Both the position numbers and the translations under genes were made by a program. The notes under the pieces are model-generated. The model saw only the letters and a program-made list of their open reading frames with translations. It was not told the DNA's origin and searched no databases. Shown here piece by piece: positions 1-11,114 of a stretch of DNA of 64,000 bases (its first letter is position 1; the number at the start of each line of letters is the position of its first letter). The DNA is from Flectonema sp. DT1601 (lineage: Eukaryota; Euglenozoa; Diplonemea; Diplonemida; Diplonemidae). The stretch is taken from contig OZ025817.1 of NCBI GenBank assembly GCA_964019425.1, positions 1 through 64,000 of the forward strand, read 5' to 3'.

Positions 1-3000
1 GTTTGCGGGTTTGCGGGTTTGCGGGTTTGCGGGTTTGCGGGTTTGCGGGTTTGCGGGTTTGCGGGTTTGCGGGTTTGCGGGTTTGCGGGTTTGCGGGTTT
101 GCGGGTTTGCGGGTTTGCGGGTTTGCGGGTTTGCGGGTTTGCGGGTTTGCGGGTTTGCGGGTTTGCGGGTTTGCGGGTTTGCGGGTTTGCGGGTTTGCGG
201 GTTTGCGGGTTTGCGGGTTTGCGGGTTTGCGGGTTTGCGGGTTTGCGGGTTTGCGGGTTTGCGGGTTTGCGGGTTTGCGGGTTTGCGGGTTTGCGGGTTT
301 GCGGGTTTGCGGGTTTGCGGGTTTGCGGGTTTGCGGGTTTGCGGGTTTGCGGGTTTGCGGGTTTGCGGGTTTGCGGGTTTGCGGGTTTGCGGGTTTGCGG
401 GTTTGCGGGTTTGCGGGTTTGCGGGTTTGCGGGTTTGCGGGTTTGCGGGTTTGCGGGTTTGCGGGTTTGCGGGTTTGCGGGTTTGCGGGTTTGCGGGTTT
501 GCGGGTTTGCGGGTTTGCGGGTTTGCGGGTTTGCGGGTTTGCGGGTTTGCGGGTTTGCGGGTTTGCGGGTTTGCGGGTTTGCGGGTTTGCGGGTTTGCGG
601 GTTTGCGGGTTTGCGGGTTTGCGGGTTTGCGGGTTTGCGGGTTTGCGGGTTTGCGGGTTTGCGGGTTTGCGGGTTTGCGGGTTTGCGGGTTTGCGGGTTT
701 GCGGGTTTGCGGGTTTGCGGGTTTGCGGGTTTGCGGGTTTGCGGGTTTGCGGGTTTGCGGGTTTGCGGGTTTGCGGGTTTGCGGGTTTGCGGGTTTGCGG
801 GTTTGCGGGTTTGCGGGTTTGCGGGTTTGCGGGTTTGCGGGTTTGCGGGTTTGCGGGTTTGCGGGTTTGCGGGTTTGCGGGTTTGCGGGTTTGCGGGTTT
901 GCGGGTTTGCGGGTTTGCGGGTTTGCGGGTTTGCGGGTTTGCGGGTTTGCGGGTTTGCGGGTTTGCGGGTTTGCGGGTTTGCGGGTTTGCGGGTTTGCGG
1001 GTTTGCGGGTTTGCGGGTTTGCGGGTTTGCGGGTTTGCGGGTTTGCGGGTTTGCGGGTTTGCGGGTTTGCGGGTTTGCGGGTTTGCGGGTTTGCGGGTTT
1101 GCGGGTTTGCGGGTTTGCGGGTTTGCGGGTTTGCGGGTTTGCGGGTTTGCGGGTTTGCGGGTTTGCGGGTTTGCGGGTTTGCGGGTTTGCGGGTTTGCGG
1201 GTTTGCGGGTTTGCGGGTTTGCGGGTTTGCGGGTTTGCGGGTTTGCGGGTTTGCGGGTTTGCGGGTTTGCGGGTTTGCGGGTTTGCGGGTTTGCGGGTTT
1301 GCGGGTTTGCGGGTTTGCGGGTTTGCGGGTTTGCGGGTTTGCGGGTTTGCGGGTTTGCGGGTTTGCGGGTTTGCGGGTTTGCGGGTTTGCGGGTTTGCGG
1401 GTTTGCGGGTTTGCGGGTTTGCGGGTTTGCGGGTTTGCGGGTTTGCGGGTTTGCGGGTTTGCGGGTTTGCGGGTTTGCGGGTTTGCGGGTTTGCGGGTTT
1501 GCGGGTTTGCGGGTTTGCGGGTTTGCGGGTTTGCGGGTTTGCGGGTTTGCGGGTTTGCGGGTTTGCGGGTTTGCGGGTTTGCGGGTTTGCGGGTTTGCGG
1601 GTTTGCGGGTTTGCGGGTTTGCGGGTTTGCGGGTTTGCGGGTTTGCGGGTTTGCGGGTTTGCGGGTTTGCGGGTTTGCGGGTTTGCGGGTTTGCGGGTTT
1701 GCGGGTTTGCGGGTTTGCGGGTTTGCGGGTTTGCGGGTTTGCGGGTTTGCGGGTTTGCGGGTTTGCGGGTTTGCGGGTTTGCGGGTTTGCGGGTTTGCGG
1801 GTTTGCGGGTTTGCGGGTTTGCGGGTTTGCGGGTTTGCGGGTTTGCGGGTTTGCGGGTTTGCGGGTTTGCGGGTTTGCGGGTTTGCGGGTTTGCGGGTTT
1901 GCGGGTTTGCGGGTTTGCGGGTTTGCGGGTTTGCGGGTTTGCGGGTTTGCGGGTTTGCGGGTTTGCGGGTTTGCGGGTTTGCGGGTTTGCGGGTTTGCGG
2001 GTTTGCGGGTTTGCGGGTTTGCGGGTTTGCGGGTTTGCGGGTTTGCGGGTTTGCGGGTTTGCGGGTTTGCGGGTTTGCGGGTTTGCGGGTTTGCGGGTTT
2101 GCGGGTTTGCGGGTTTGCGGGTTTGCGGGTTTGCGGGTTTGCGGGTTTGCGGGTTTGCGGGTTTGCGGGTTTGCGGGTTTGCGGGTTTGCGGGTTTGCGG
2201 GTTTGCGGGTTTGCGGGTTTGCGGGTTTGCGGGTTTGCGGGTTTGCGGGTTTGCGGGTTTGCGGGTTTGCGGGTTTGCGGGTTTGCGGGTTTGCGGGTTT
2301 GCGGGTTTGCGGGTTTGCGGGTTTGCGGGTTTGCGGGTTTGCGGGTTTGCGGGTTTGCGGGTTTGCGGGTTTGCGGGTTTGCGGGTTTGCGGGTTTGCGG
2401 GTTTGCGGGTTTGCGGGTTTGCGGGTTTGCGGGTTTGCGGGTTTGCGGGTTTGCGGGTTTGCGGGTTTGCGGGTTTGCGGGTTTGCGGGTTTGCGGGTTT
2501 GCGGGTTTGCGGGTTTGCGGGTTTGCGGGTTTGCGGGTTTGCGGGTTTGCGGGTTTGCGGGTTTGCGGGTTTGCGGGTTTGCGGGTTTGCGGGTTTGCGG
2601 GTTTGCGGGTTTGCGGGTTTGCGGGTTTGCGGGTTTGCGGGTTTGCGGGTTTGCGGGTTTGCGGGTTTGCGGGTTTGCGGGTTTGCGGGTTTGCGGGTTT
2701 GCGGGTTTGCGGGTTTGCGGGTTTGCGGGTTTGCGGGTTTGCGGGTTTGCGGGTTTGCGGGTTTGCGGGTTTGCGGGTTTGCGGGTTTGCGGGTTTGCGG
2801 GTTTGCGGGTTTGCGGGTTTGCGGGTTTGCGGGTTTGCGGGTTTGCGGGTTTGCGGGTTTGCGGGTTTGCGGGTTTGCGGGTTTGCGGGTTTGCGGGTTT
2901 GCGGGTTTGCGGGTTTGCGGGTTTGCGGGTTTGCGGGTTTGCGGGTTTGCGGGTTTGCGGGTTTGCGGGTTTGCGGGTTTGCGGGTTTGCGGGTTTGCGG

Positions 3001-6000
3001 GTTTGCGGGTTTGCGGGTTTGCGGGTTTGCGGGTTTGCGGGTTTGCGGGTTTGCGGGTTTGCGGGTTTGCGGGTTTGCGGGTTTGCGGGTTTGCGGGTTT
3101 GCGGGTTTGCGGGTTTGCGGGTTTGCGGGTTTGCGGGTTTGCGGGTTTGCGGGTTTGCGGGTTTGCGGGTTTGCGGGTTTGCGGGTTTGCGGGTTTGCGG
3201 GTTTGCGGGTTTGCGGGTTTGCGGGTTTGCGGGTTTGCGGGTTTGCGGGTTTGCGGGTTTGCGGGTTTGCGGGTTTGCGGGTTTGCGGGTTTGCGGGTTT
3301 GCGGGTTTGCGGGTTTGCGGGTTTGCGGGTTTGCGGGTTTGCGGGTTTGCGGGTTTGCGGGTTTGCGGGTTTGCGGGTTTGCGGGTTTGCGGGTTTGCGG
3401 GTTTGCGGGTTTGCGGGTTTGCGGGTTTGCGGGTTTGCGGGTTTGCGGGTTTGCGGGTTTGCGGGTTTGCGGGTTTGCGGGTTTGCGGGTTTGCGGGTTT
3501 GCGGGTTTGCGGGTTTGCGGGTTTGCGGGTTTGCGGGTTTGCGGGTTTGCGGGTTTGCGGGTTTGCGGGTTTGCGGGTTTGCGGGTTTGCGGGTTTGCGG
3601 GTTTGCGGGTTTGCGGGTTTGCGGGTTTGCGGGTTTGCGGGTTTGCGGGTTTGCGGGTTTGCGGGTTTGCGGGTTTGCGGGTTTGCGGGTTTGCGGGTTT
3701 GCGGGTTTGCGGGTTTGCGGGTTTGCGGGTTTGCGGGTTTGCGGGTTTGCGGGTTTGCGGGTTTGCGGGTTTGCGGGTTTGCGGGTTTGCGGGTTTGCGG
3801 GTTTGCGGGTTTGCGGGTTTGCGGGTTTGCGGGTTTGCGGGTTTGCGGGTTTGCGGGTTTGCGGGTTTGCGGGTTTGCGGGTTTGCGGGTTTGCGGGTTT
3901 GCGGGTTTGCGGGTTTGCGGGTTTGCGGGTTTGCGGGTTTGCGGGTTTGCGGGTTTGCGGGTTTGCGGGTTTGCGGGTTTGCGGGTTTGCGGGTTTGCGG
4001 GTTTGCGGGTTTGCGGGTTTGCGGGTTTGCGGGTTTGCGGGTTTGCGGGTTTGCGGGTTTGCGGGTTTGCGGGTTTGCGGGTTTGCGGGTTTGCGGGTTT
4101 GCGGGTTTGCGGGTTTGCGGGTTTGCGGGTTTGCGGGTTTGCGGGTTTGCGGGTTTGCGGGTTTGCGGGTTTGCGGGTTTGCGGGTTTGCGGGTTTGCGG
4201 GTTTGCGGGTTTGCGGGTTTGCGGGTTTGCGGGTTTGCGGGTTTGCGGGTTTGCGGGTTTGCGGGTTTGCGGGTTTGCGGGTTTGCGGGTTTGCGGGTTT
4301 GCGGGTTTGCGGGTTTGCGGGTTTGCGGGTTTGCGGGTTTGCGGGTTTGCGGGTTTGCGGGTTTGCGGGTTTGCGGGTTTGCGGGTTTGCGGGTTTGCGG
4401 GTTTGCGGGTTTGCGGGTTTGCGGGTTTGCGGGTTTGCGGGTTTGCGGGTTTGCGGGTTTGCGGGTTTGCGGGTTTGCGGGTTTGCGGGTTTGCGGGTTT
4501 GCGGGTTTGCGGGTTTGCGGGTTTGCGGGTTTGCGGGTTTGCGGGTTTGCGGGTTTGCGGGTTTGCGGGTTTGCGGGTTTGCGGGTTTGCGGGTTTGCGG
4601 GTTTGCGGGTTTGCGGGTTTGCGGGTTTGCGGGTTTGCGGGTTTGCGGGTTTGCGGGTTTGCGGGTTTGCGGGTTTGCGGGTTTGCGGGTTTGCGGGTTT
4701 GCGGGTTTGCGGGTTTGCGGGTTTGCGGGTTTGCGGGTTTGCGGGTTTGCGGGTTTGCGGGTTTGCGGGTTTGCGGGTTTGCGGGTTTGCGGGTTTGCGG
4801 GTTTGCGGGTTTGCGGGTTTGCGGGTTTGCGGGTTTGCGGGTTTGCGGGTTTGCGGGTTTGCGGGTTTGCGGGTTTGCGGGTTTGCGGGTTTGCGGGTTT
4901 GCGGGTTTGCGGGTTTGCGGGTTTGCGGGTTTGCGGGTTTGCGGGTTTGCGGGTTTGCGGGTTTGCGGGTTTGCGGGTTTGCGGGTTTGCGGGTTTGCGG
5001 GTTTGCGGGTTTGCGGGTTTGCGGGTTTGCGGGTTTGCGGGTTTGCGGGTTTGCGGGTTTGCGGGTTTGCGGGTTTGCGGGTTTGCGGGTTTGCGGGTTT
5101 GCGGGTTTGCGGGTTTGCGGGTTTGCGGGTTTGCGGGTTTGCGGGTTTGCGGGTTTGCGGGTTTGCGGGTTTGCGGGTTTGCGGGTTTGCGGGTTTGCGG
5201 GTTTGCGGGTTTGCGGGTTTGCGGGTTTGCGGGTTTGCGGGTTTGCGGGTTTGCGGGTTTGCGGGTTTGCGGGTTTGCGGGTTTGCGGGTTTGCGGGTTT
5301 GCGGGTTTGCGGGTTTGCGGGTTTGCGGGTTTGCGGGTTTGCGGGTTTGCGGGTTTGCGGGTTTGCGGGTTTGCGGGTTTGCGGGTTTGCGGGTTTGCGG
5401 GTTTGCGGGTTTGCGGGTTTGCGGGTTTGCGGGTTTGCGGGTTTGCGGGTTTGCGGGTTTGCGGGTTTGCGGGTTTGCGGGTTTGCGGGTTTGCGGGTTT
5501 GCGGGTTTGCGGGTTTGCGGGTTTGCGGGTTTGCGGGTTTGCGGGTTTGCGGGTTTGCGGGTTTGCGGGTTTGCGGGTTTGCGGGTTTGCGGGTTTGCGG
5601 GTTTGCGGGTTTGCGGGTTTGCGGGTTTGCGGGTTTGCGGGTTTGCGGGTTTGCGGGTTTGCGGGTTTGCGGGTTTGCGGGTTTGCGGGTTTGCGGGTTT
5701 GCGGGTTTGCGGGTTTGCGGGTTTGCGGGTTTGCGGGTTTGCGGGTTTGCGGGTTTGCGGGTTTGCGGGTTTGCGGGTTTGCGGGTTTGCGGGTTTGCGG
5801 GTTTGCGGGTTTGCGGGTTTGCGGGTTTGCGGGTTTGCGGGTTTGCGGGTTTGCGGGTTTGCGGGTTTGCGGGTTTGCGGGTTTGCGGGTTTGCGGGTTT
5901 GCGGGTTTGCGGGTTTGCGGGTTTGCGGGTTTGCGGGTTTGCGGGTTTGCGGGTTTGCGGGTTTGCGGGTTTGCGGGTTTGCGGGTTTGCGGGTTTGCGG

Positions 6001-7169
6001 GTTTGCGGGTTTGCGGGTTTGCGGGTTTGCGGGTTTGCGGGTTTGCGGGTTTGCGGGTTTGCGGGTTTGCGGGTTTGCGGGTTTGCGGGTTTGCGGGTTT
6101 GCGGGTTTGCGGGTTTGCGGGTTTGCGGGTTTGCGGGTTTGCGGGTTTGCGGGTTTGCGGGTTTGCGGGTTTGCGGGTTTGCGGGTTTGCGGGTTTGCGG
6201 GTTTGCGGGTTTGCGGGTTTGCGGGTTTGCGGGTTTGCGGGTTTGCGGGTTTGCGGGTTTGCGGGTTTGCGGGTTTGCGGGTTTGCGGGTTTGCGGGTTT
6301 GCGGGTTTGCGGGTTTGCGGGTTTGCGGGTTTGCGGGTTTGCGGGTTTGCGGGTTTGCGGGTTTGCGGGTTTGCGGGTTTGCGGGTTTGCGGGTTTGCGG
6401 GTTTGCGGGTTTGCGGGTTTGCGGGTTTGCGGGTTTGCGGGTTTGCGGGTTTGCGGGTTTGCGGGTTTGCGGGTTTGCGGGTTTGCGGGTTTGCGGGTTT
6501 GCGGGTTTGCGGGTTTGCGGGTTTGCGGGTTTGCGGGTTTGCGGGTTTGCGGGTTTGCGGGTTTGCGGGTTTGCGGGTTTGCGGGTTTGCGGGTTTGCGG
6601 GTTTGCGGGTTTGCGGGTTTGCGGGTTTGCGGGTTTGCGGGTTTGCGGGTTTGCGGGTTTGCGGGTTTGCGGGTTTGCGGGTTTGCGGGTTTGCGGGTTT
6701 GCGGGTTTGCGGGTTTGCGGGTTTGCGGGTTTGCGGGTTTGCGGGTTTGCGGGTTTGCGGGTTTGCGGGTTTGCGGGTTTGCGGGTTTGCGGGTTTGCGG
6801 GTTTGCGGGTTTGCGGGTTTGCGGGTTTGCGGGTTTGCGGGTTTGCGGGTTTGCGGGTTTGCGGGTTTGCGGGTTTGCGGGTTTGCGGGTTTGCGGGTTT
6901 GCGGGTTTGCGGGTTTGCGGGTTTGCGGGTTTGCGGGTTTGCGGGTTTGCGGGTTTGCGGGTTTGCGGGTTTGCGGGTTTGCGGGTTTGCGGGTTTGCGG
7001 GTTTGCGGGTTTGCGGGTTTGCGGGTTTGCGGGTTTGCGGGTTTGCGGGTTTGCGGGTTTGCGGGTTTGCGGGTTTGCGGGTTTGCGGGTTTGCGGGTTT
7101 GCGGGTTTGCGGGTTTGCGGGTTTGCGGGTTTGCGGGTTTGCGGGTTTGCGGGTTTGCGGGTTTGCGGG
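1..7169. repeat. 8-bp satellite array (GTTTGCGG)n
   Basis: The array is 896 head-to-tail copies of GTTTGCGG plus one extra G, and I saw no variant unit anywhere in it. The G-rich strand is the plus strand and runs toward the unique sequence, the reverse of a true left-end telomere. GGG runs spaced by five bases fit the simple G-quadruplex rule. All forward frames are open only because the unit holds no stop codon, so the apparent long proteins (period eight residues) are artefacts. It could be an interstitial telomere-like satellite, an inverted telomere junction or an assembly-homogenised tract. No copy of the unit was noticed elsewhere in the window. Confidence 0.98.
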
Positions 7170-8411
7170 CTGGTAGTCCTAAAAAAGAATTGGCTTTAAC
7201 TATACAGAAAATAATGAGATATAACACTGTGATTTTTTGTTTGTGCACGAAACCGTAAACCGACTTAAACCGATATAAAGCTGAAGGAGGTTTACGTGTG
7301 CTGCCAACATTCTTTTTCGTTCTTACAATACTTGTTAAATGCAAAAAAAAAAAAAACGGGTAGGGAGAATTGAGGTATCACCAGTAATTCTTTTTAGGGT
7401 TTAAAGATGGATTGCCACTGAACTCTAACTACGAACAATCAACTTGAAGGGCTTTACTGTGACCAATACAAAAAAAGGTTGGACCCGATCAGACAGGCTT
7501 ACCTGAAATGTATTACAAATAAATTCATCACAACAGATACTTAGCGAGTTCCGTATTTTTTGTTTCTGAATGTGGTAACATATGTGCTGCCTGGGGGCTG
7601 ACTTTTAACTTACCTTTAAAAACCTATCACTCAAGCCGGAGCAAATGTTAGCCACTTCCCACATGCGATAACTCACTGTGCTGATGTTGCTTCCATTCGC
7701 CAGATGTTTTACTGACATCTGGACTTTTAGTCACAGTGCCTGTCAATCGTCCCTTCCTTTGATTATTTTTTTTAGCCTGGTGAAATCTTCCAACTGACAA
7801 CTGCGGTCGATTATCACCCGATTTCGTCACCAGTTTCCACGTCTAGAGGGTGTACCAATCCTGAAGACACTTCCTGTTGGAAACTTCAATCTTGACAGAC
7901 CACCAGCCCCCTGTTTTCTTGTCGTGCCATCTTGTTCAGCTTCTTGACCATCGTGAAAAATTGGAAGAAAAAAAATAAACTTGTTGGATTTCTTTTTTTG
8001 CTTACAAGAATAACTCATATTACAGCAGTCAAATGGCTTGAACAGAAGGGACGGAAGATTACACCAGTCACTGAAGGGCACAGCGTGATATTAATGATTA
8101 TACAAATCAGATAGTTGCGGTTCTAAAATTAAATTGCTGAACTCACGATGAAAAATAGTAAACAAAAAATAATAAAAATAAAAATAAAAATTCTATTTTC
8201 TATTTTCAGGAGGACAACACCAAGTCTTTTTAAAAAAAGAGAGTTCACAGCATGCACATGGGACATTAAGGTTAACTTTATAAGAATCGTTTCCTTTGTA
8301 GTCGATCAGTGCCTCTATTTTCAACATTGATTACTGTGAATTTTAAAAAGCGAAGTTACAACAACTTGCTATTGTCTACATCGGGGGCATCTAAAAAAAA
8401 AAAAAATAATA
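7170..8411. other. Unique flank between satellite and transposon, no gene seen
   Basis: About 1.2 kb follows the satellite. Apart from one dispersed repeat copy near its start I see only short open frames without family resemblance, A-rich tracts and AT-rich sequence. No gene is supported. Confidence 0.6.
7238..7353 (+). repeat. Dispersed repeat R1, copy a (SINE-like)
   Basis: About 115 bp beginning near TTGTTTGTGCAC and ending in an A-run. It matches a second copy at 39833-39953 with a few substitutions and indels. The poly(A) end suggests retroposition. This copy lies only about 70 bp from the satellite edge. No A or B box of a tRNA promoter was recognised in it. Confidence 0.75.
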
Positions 8412-8444
8412 CCGTAATTATAAATATCATGGTGTATAAAAAGT
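8412..8444 (+). repeat. Left terminal inverted repeat of the transposon
   Basis: Begins CCGTAATTATAAATATCATG next to a TA. It is the reverse complement of the right end apart from two substitutions. The same end motif recurs in both decayed copies. Confidence 0.88.
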
Positions 8445-8566
8445 CTCCAAATCGCCAAAAAACGGCCAAATCCACCATCTTTATTATATCCAAAGTTTTT
8501 TTAGTACAATCATTCACAGAAAACACTTAGCAAAATTCGGATTCCAGAAAAAAAAAATTTTTTTTT

Positions 8567-8620
8567 GACCTTTTTTTTTGACCTTTTTTTTTGACCTTTT
8601 TTTTTGACCTTTTTTTTTTG
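8567..8620. repeat. 13-bp subterminal tandem repeat GACC(T)9
   Basis: Four GACC(T)9-10 units lie between the left end and the stop codon of the transposase. The corresponding place in the decayed copy at 13.2 kb keeps a single unit, so copy number changed by slippage. It may be a transposase-binding array or simple expansion. Confidence 0.8.
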
Positions 8621-8655
8621 ACTTTCTGACACTAAATTATCGACATTTGAACTGG

Positions 8656-10845
8656 TTAAAGTTCTACAGGCTGGTCTTGTGTACCAAGGCTGTTAGGATT
8701 AGTTTCGGTCCAGAATCGAAACGATTGTTGCCTCGTCTGTAGAAGTGCATTCACCTCTGCATACCAACCTGGTGGGGGCTTGATAACTATGTCTTGAATG
8801 TTGAGGTTGCTTCCAGATACATAAGCGTGGTTCATATTTAGAGCCCAGAAAAGGACAACATATCCACAAATAACGTTGTTGGTAGCTGGTTGCACACCAG
8901 TCTTAATAAATGAGATGTCAAAATTACTAAAAGCAAAACGGAGTGCAGCTTTGGTAGTGCTGGTGATGCAGTCTAGACGAGGATCAACTACAACTAAGGA
9001 GTTCCCTTCCCCAATAGTTGTAACAGCCAGTAGCCAGTGTGATCCCACCGAGGTATGAGGTGCGGTATTAAGAAACATGAACTCATGTTCACAACTACGG
9101 ACTTCAGGAGGGCAAGCCAGGTCCAGAGGAAAGCATCCACGGAACCTAATGGGCTCCCTGTTACACATGAACTTGAATACGTAAGACAGATCACTTTCTG
9201 TGAGCAGCGTGTTCGCTGAAGCATTGGGTGTAGGAAAAGACTTAACTTCTACAACAGTTGGCAATTCAAGTTTTGGGTTCTTTACAGGTGGCACAATATC
9301 ATCAAGCTGTTTCTTGCACTTCCCCGTCGGGGTGGTAACTCTGATGAAGTCGTCGTCTTCTTCGTTCGAATATTCGAACAGTAGCTCGGGTGGATTTACA
9401 GGATTGACAATACCTGCTTTTATAAAACCAGCTGTGATACTATTTTTCGTAATGCTATCAAGGGCTGTTACTATCCACTCAATTTGCGGCCCTCGAATGT
9501 TCTTCGTTTTTGTGAGCTCCTTCATCCATTTTGACATGGGTTCAGATTCAGCAACATCTTTTGGATCCTTCCCTTTCGCAGCGCGCTTAGCGTTTCTATC
9601 AGCTTTTTGATTTAATTTTTTTAATTTTTCCTCCCGCTTGCGTGTCTGCTCTGCCAGCCACTCTCCAAAGGAAAGCTTGATGCTTCTTTTGAAGTTGGCC
9701 ATGACAGTTAGATCCAGCGGTTGGAGATGAGAAGTCCATCCGCCTGGCACTAGTACAACCGTGATATTTGCTTCTTCAAAGCTACGAAGGACCTCTTCAG
9801 TTATCTGCCCCCTAAACTGGTCATATACTGCGAGGCCAGGGTGATCCGATTCAAGTCCCAGCTCCTGGCGTTTTTTAATAAAGTATGGGACTATTGCCTT
9901 CTGAAGGTACTCAATAGTTGTTGTTTCGTTTGCCCACCCTCTTAGATTGCTGGTTAACAGCACATCATCTCGGTGTTCGAGACAAGGGTGGCTGTGTGGG
10001 GTTGATCTAGCCGTCTTACCCTTGTAGATGGCCTGCATTGGGAGCTTGTCCCCTGTCATCGAGCAACCCAGTACTACGCTGACGCCCCGCTTATCATCGG
10101 TGAATGATATCGGCACCGAAGTGGCACCTTTGGGATTGAAGGTGCACTTGCTTGATGGAAGCATCAGGCACTGGGTGTGGTCAAAGTTAATGACCATGCT
10201 GTCAGGAATTGCACCATGTATTCGAGCACTGGAGATGCGTTCTAGAAACCTTGACCGAGCTGATGCGAGTTCTGCTTCAGGCGCTACTTTCGCAGTGGTT
10301 CCACGACGGTGTGTCCAACCCTTCCGTTCCAGGAACTTGTAGGCCCATACTTCTTGTAGGGAACTAGAATCCACGCGTTCCGGTGTATCACTTGCAAGCA
10401 CTATCCCCCTTGCTGTGCTTGAAACCAGAGAAGCAAACACACAGCCACCATAAGCACGGATATTCTCAATTAAATCGAGCACCCTTGCTTCCTCATCAGT
10501 GGTTAAGATGGTGGGTCTCCCAGATTTCACCTGCCCCTCTTTTAGTGGTTCTCCCTTCGTCTTCCTCTTCTGTTCCTCAATAAAGAGCTTCATTGCCCTG
10601 CCTGCCGTGCCAACTGTTAATCTCTTCTTATGGTCCTTGTTGAAGAAGGCAATCGCCTTTGACACATTGGTGGCAGAGTTCACCATCTCACCGATGTTAA
10701 GCAACTCCTCCCTTGACCACTTCTCATAACAGCGAGAAGTTGGTTGCTCTTTCACCTGCTGCTCTTGCCTTATCAAATCCAGCTCCACCTTGCTCACCGT
10801 CTTCAGGGGCTCAAAAGGCTCCCGCTTTTTCAAAAATTTGTGCAT
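8656..10845 (-). CDS. Transposase fused to Ulp1/C48-like cysteine protease
   Basis: This 729-residue protein starts at an ATG just inside the right end. Residues 40-200 look like the DNA-binding half, with helix-rich segments and a SGRPTI turn near 108. Residues 215-395 form a DDE_1/pogo-type RNase H core: D222 in NFDHTQ, D342 in VYDQF and D378 in LQPLDLT, the last two separated by 35 residues. A basic, lysine-rich stretch follows (400-430). Residues about 590-670 carry a second catalytic pattern: H603-W604, D621 in VVVDP, Q652 and C660-G661, the His-Asp-Gln-Cys order of Ulp1/SENP peptidases. Known family facts: the DDD core cuts and joins DNA, Ulp1 enzymes remove SUMO-like modifiers. The fusion and its role are inference. 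No frame break was seen. Confidence 0.85.
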   Translation of the reverse strand: MHKFLKKREPFEPLKTVSKVELDLIRQEQQVKEQPTSRCYEKWSREELLNIGEMVNSATNVSKAIAFFNKDHKKRLTVGTAGRAMKLFIEEQKRKTKGEPLKEGQVKSGRPTILTTDEEARVLDLIENIRAYGGCVFASLVSSTARGIVLASDTPERVDSSSLQEVWAYKFLERKGWTHRRGTTAKVAPEAELASARSRFLERISSARIHGAIPDSMVINFDHTQCLMLPSSKCTFNPKGATSVPISFTDDKRGVSVVLGCSMTGDKLPMQAIYKGKTARSTPHSHPCLEHRDDVLLTSNLRGWANETTTIEYLQKAIVPYFIKKRQELGLESDHPGLAVYDQFRGQITEEVLRSFEEANITVVLVPGGWTSHLQPLDLTVMANFKRSIKLSFGEWLAEQTRKREEKLKKLNQKADRNAKRAAKGKDPKDVAESEPMSKWMKELTKTKNIRGPQIEWIVTALDSITKNSITAGFIKAGIVNPVNPPELLFEYSNEEDDDFIRVTTPTGKCKKQLDDIVPPVKNPKLELPTVVEVKSFPTPNASANTLLTESDLSYVFKFMCNREPIRFRGCFPLDLACPPEVRSCEHEFMFLNTAPHTSVGSHWLLAVTTIGEGNSLVVVDPRLDCITSTTKAALRFAFSNFDISFIKTGVQPATNNVICGYVVLFWALNMNHAYVSGSNLNIQDIVIKPPPGWYAEVNALLQTRQQSFRFWTETNPNSLGTQDQPVEL

Positions 10846-10991
10846 ATTGTGATTGCCTACAGAAAACTTTCATACTCAAAAAACCACCATTTTACAGTCA
10901 AAATGTGTACTTTCATACTTTTTTAAAAATCCACCAAGTTTTTTTCCGAGAATCCACCATCTTTTTTATATCCAAAGTTGTTATACTCCAA

Positions 10992-11024
10992 ACTTTTTAT
11001 ACACCGTGATATTTATAATTACAG
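10992..11024 (-). repeat. Right terminal inverted repeat of the transposon
   Basis: Reads inward (minus strand) CTGTAATTATAAATATCACG and is flanked by TA at 11025-11026. It pairs with the left end over 33 bp. Confidence 0.88.
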
Positions 11025-11114
11025 TAATAATAACAGAATGCCTCTAAAATTGATATAAAAAAGAGAGGGAAATGACAAAGTCAAATTAAAGTCGTAAGAA
11101 GTATCAAATCGAAG

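Larger units (their letters stand above)
8412..11024 (-). mobile_element. Tc1/mariner-pogo-like DNA transposon, apparently complete
   Basis: The element is bounded by TA dinucleotides on both sides (8410-8411 and 11025-11026) and by 33-bp terminal inverted repeats differing at two positions. It carries one long ORF on the minus strand. The TA target site and the IS630/pogo-type D-D-D core place it in the Tc1/mariner superfamily. Two decayed relatives at 13082-13392 and 62017-63087 share its ends, so the family has been active more than once. Length is 2613 bp. Intact ends plus an open frame suggest a recent arrival. Confidence 0.85.

Noticed and set aside
1-7169. True chromosome-end telomere at the left edge
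   Set aside because: A left end should show the C-rich strand on plus; here the G-rich strand is on plus. Kept only as telomere-like satellite.
3-7258. Very long open frames encoding an eight-residue repeat (RVCGFAGL) across the satellite
   Set aside because: The 8-bp unit has no stop in any frame, so the frames are forced by the repeat. All three are open at once and none has a gene-like start or context.
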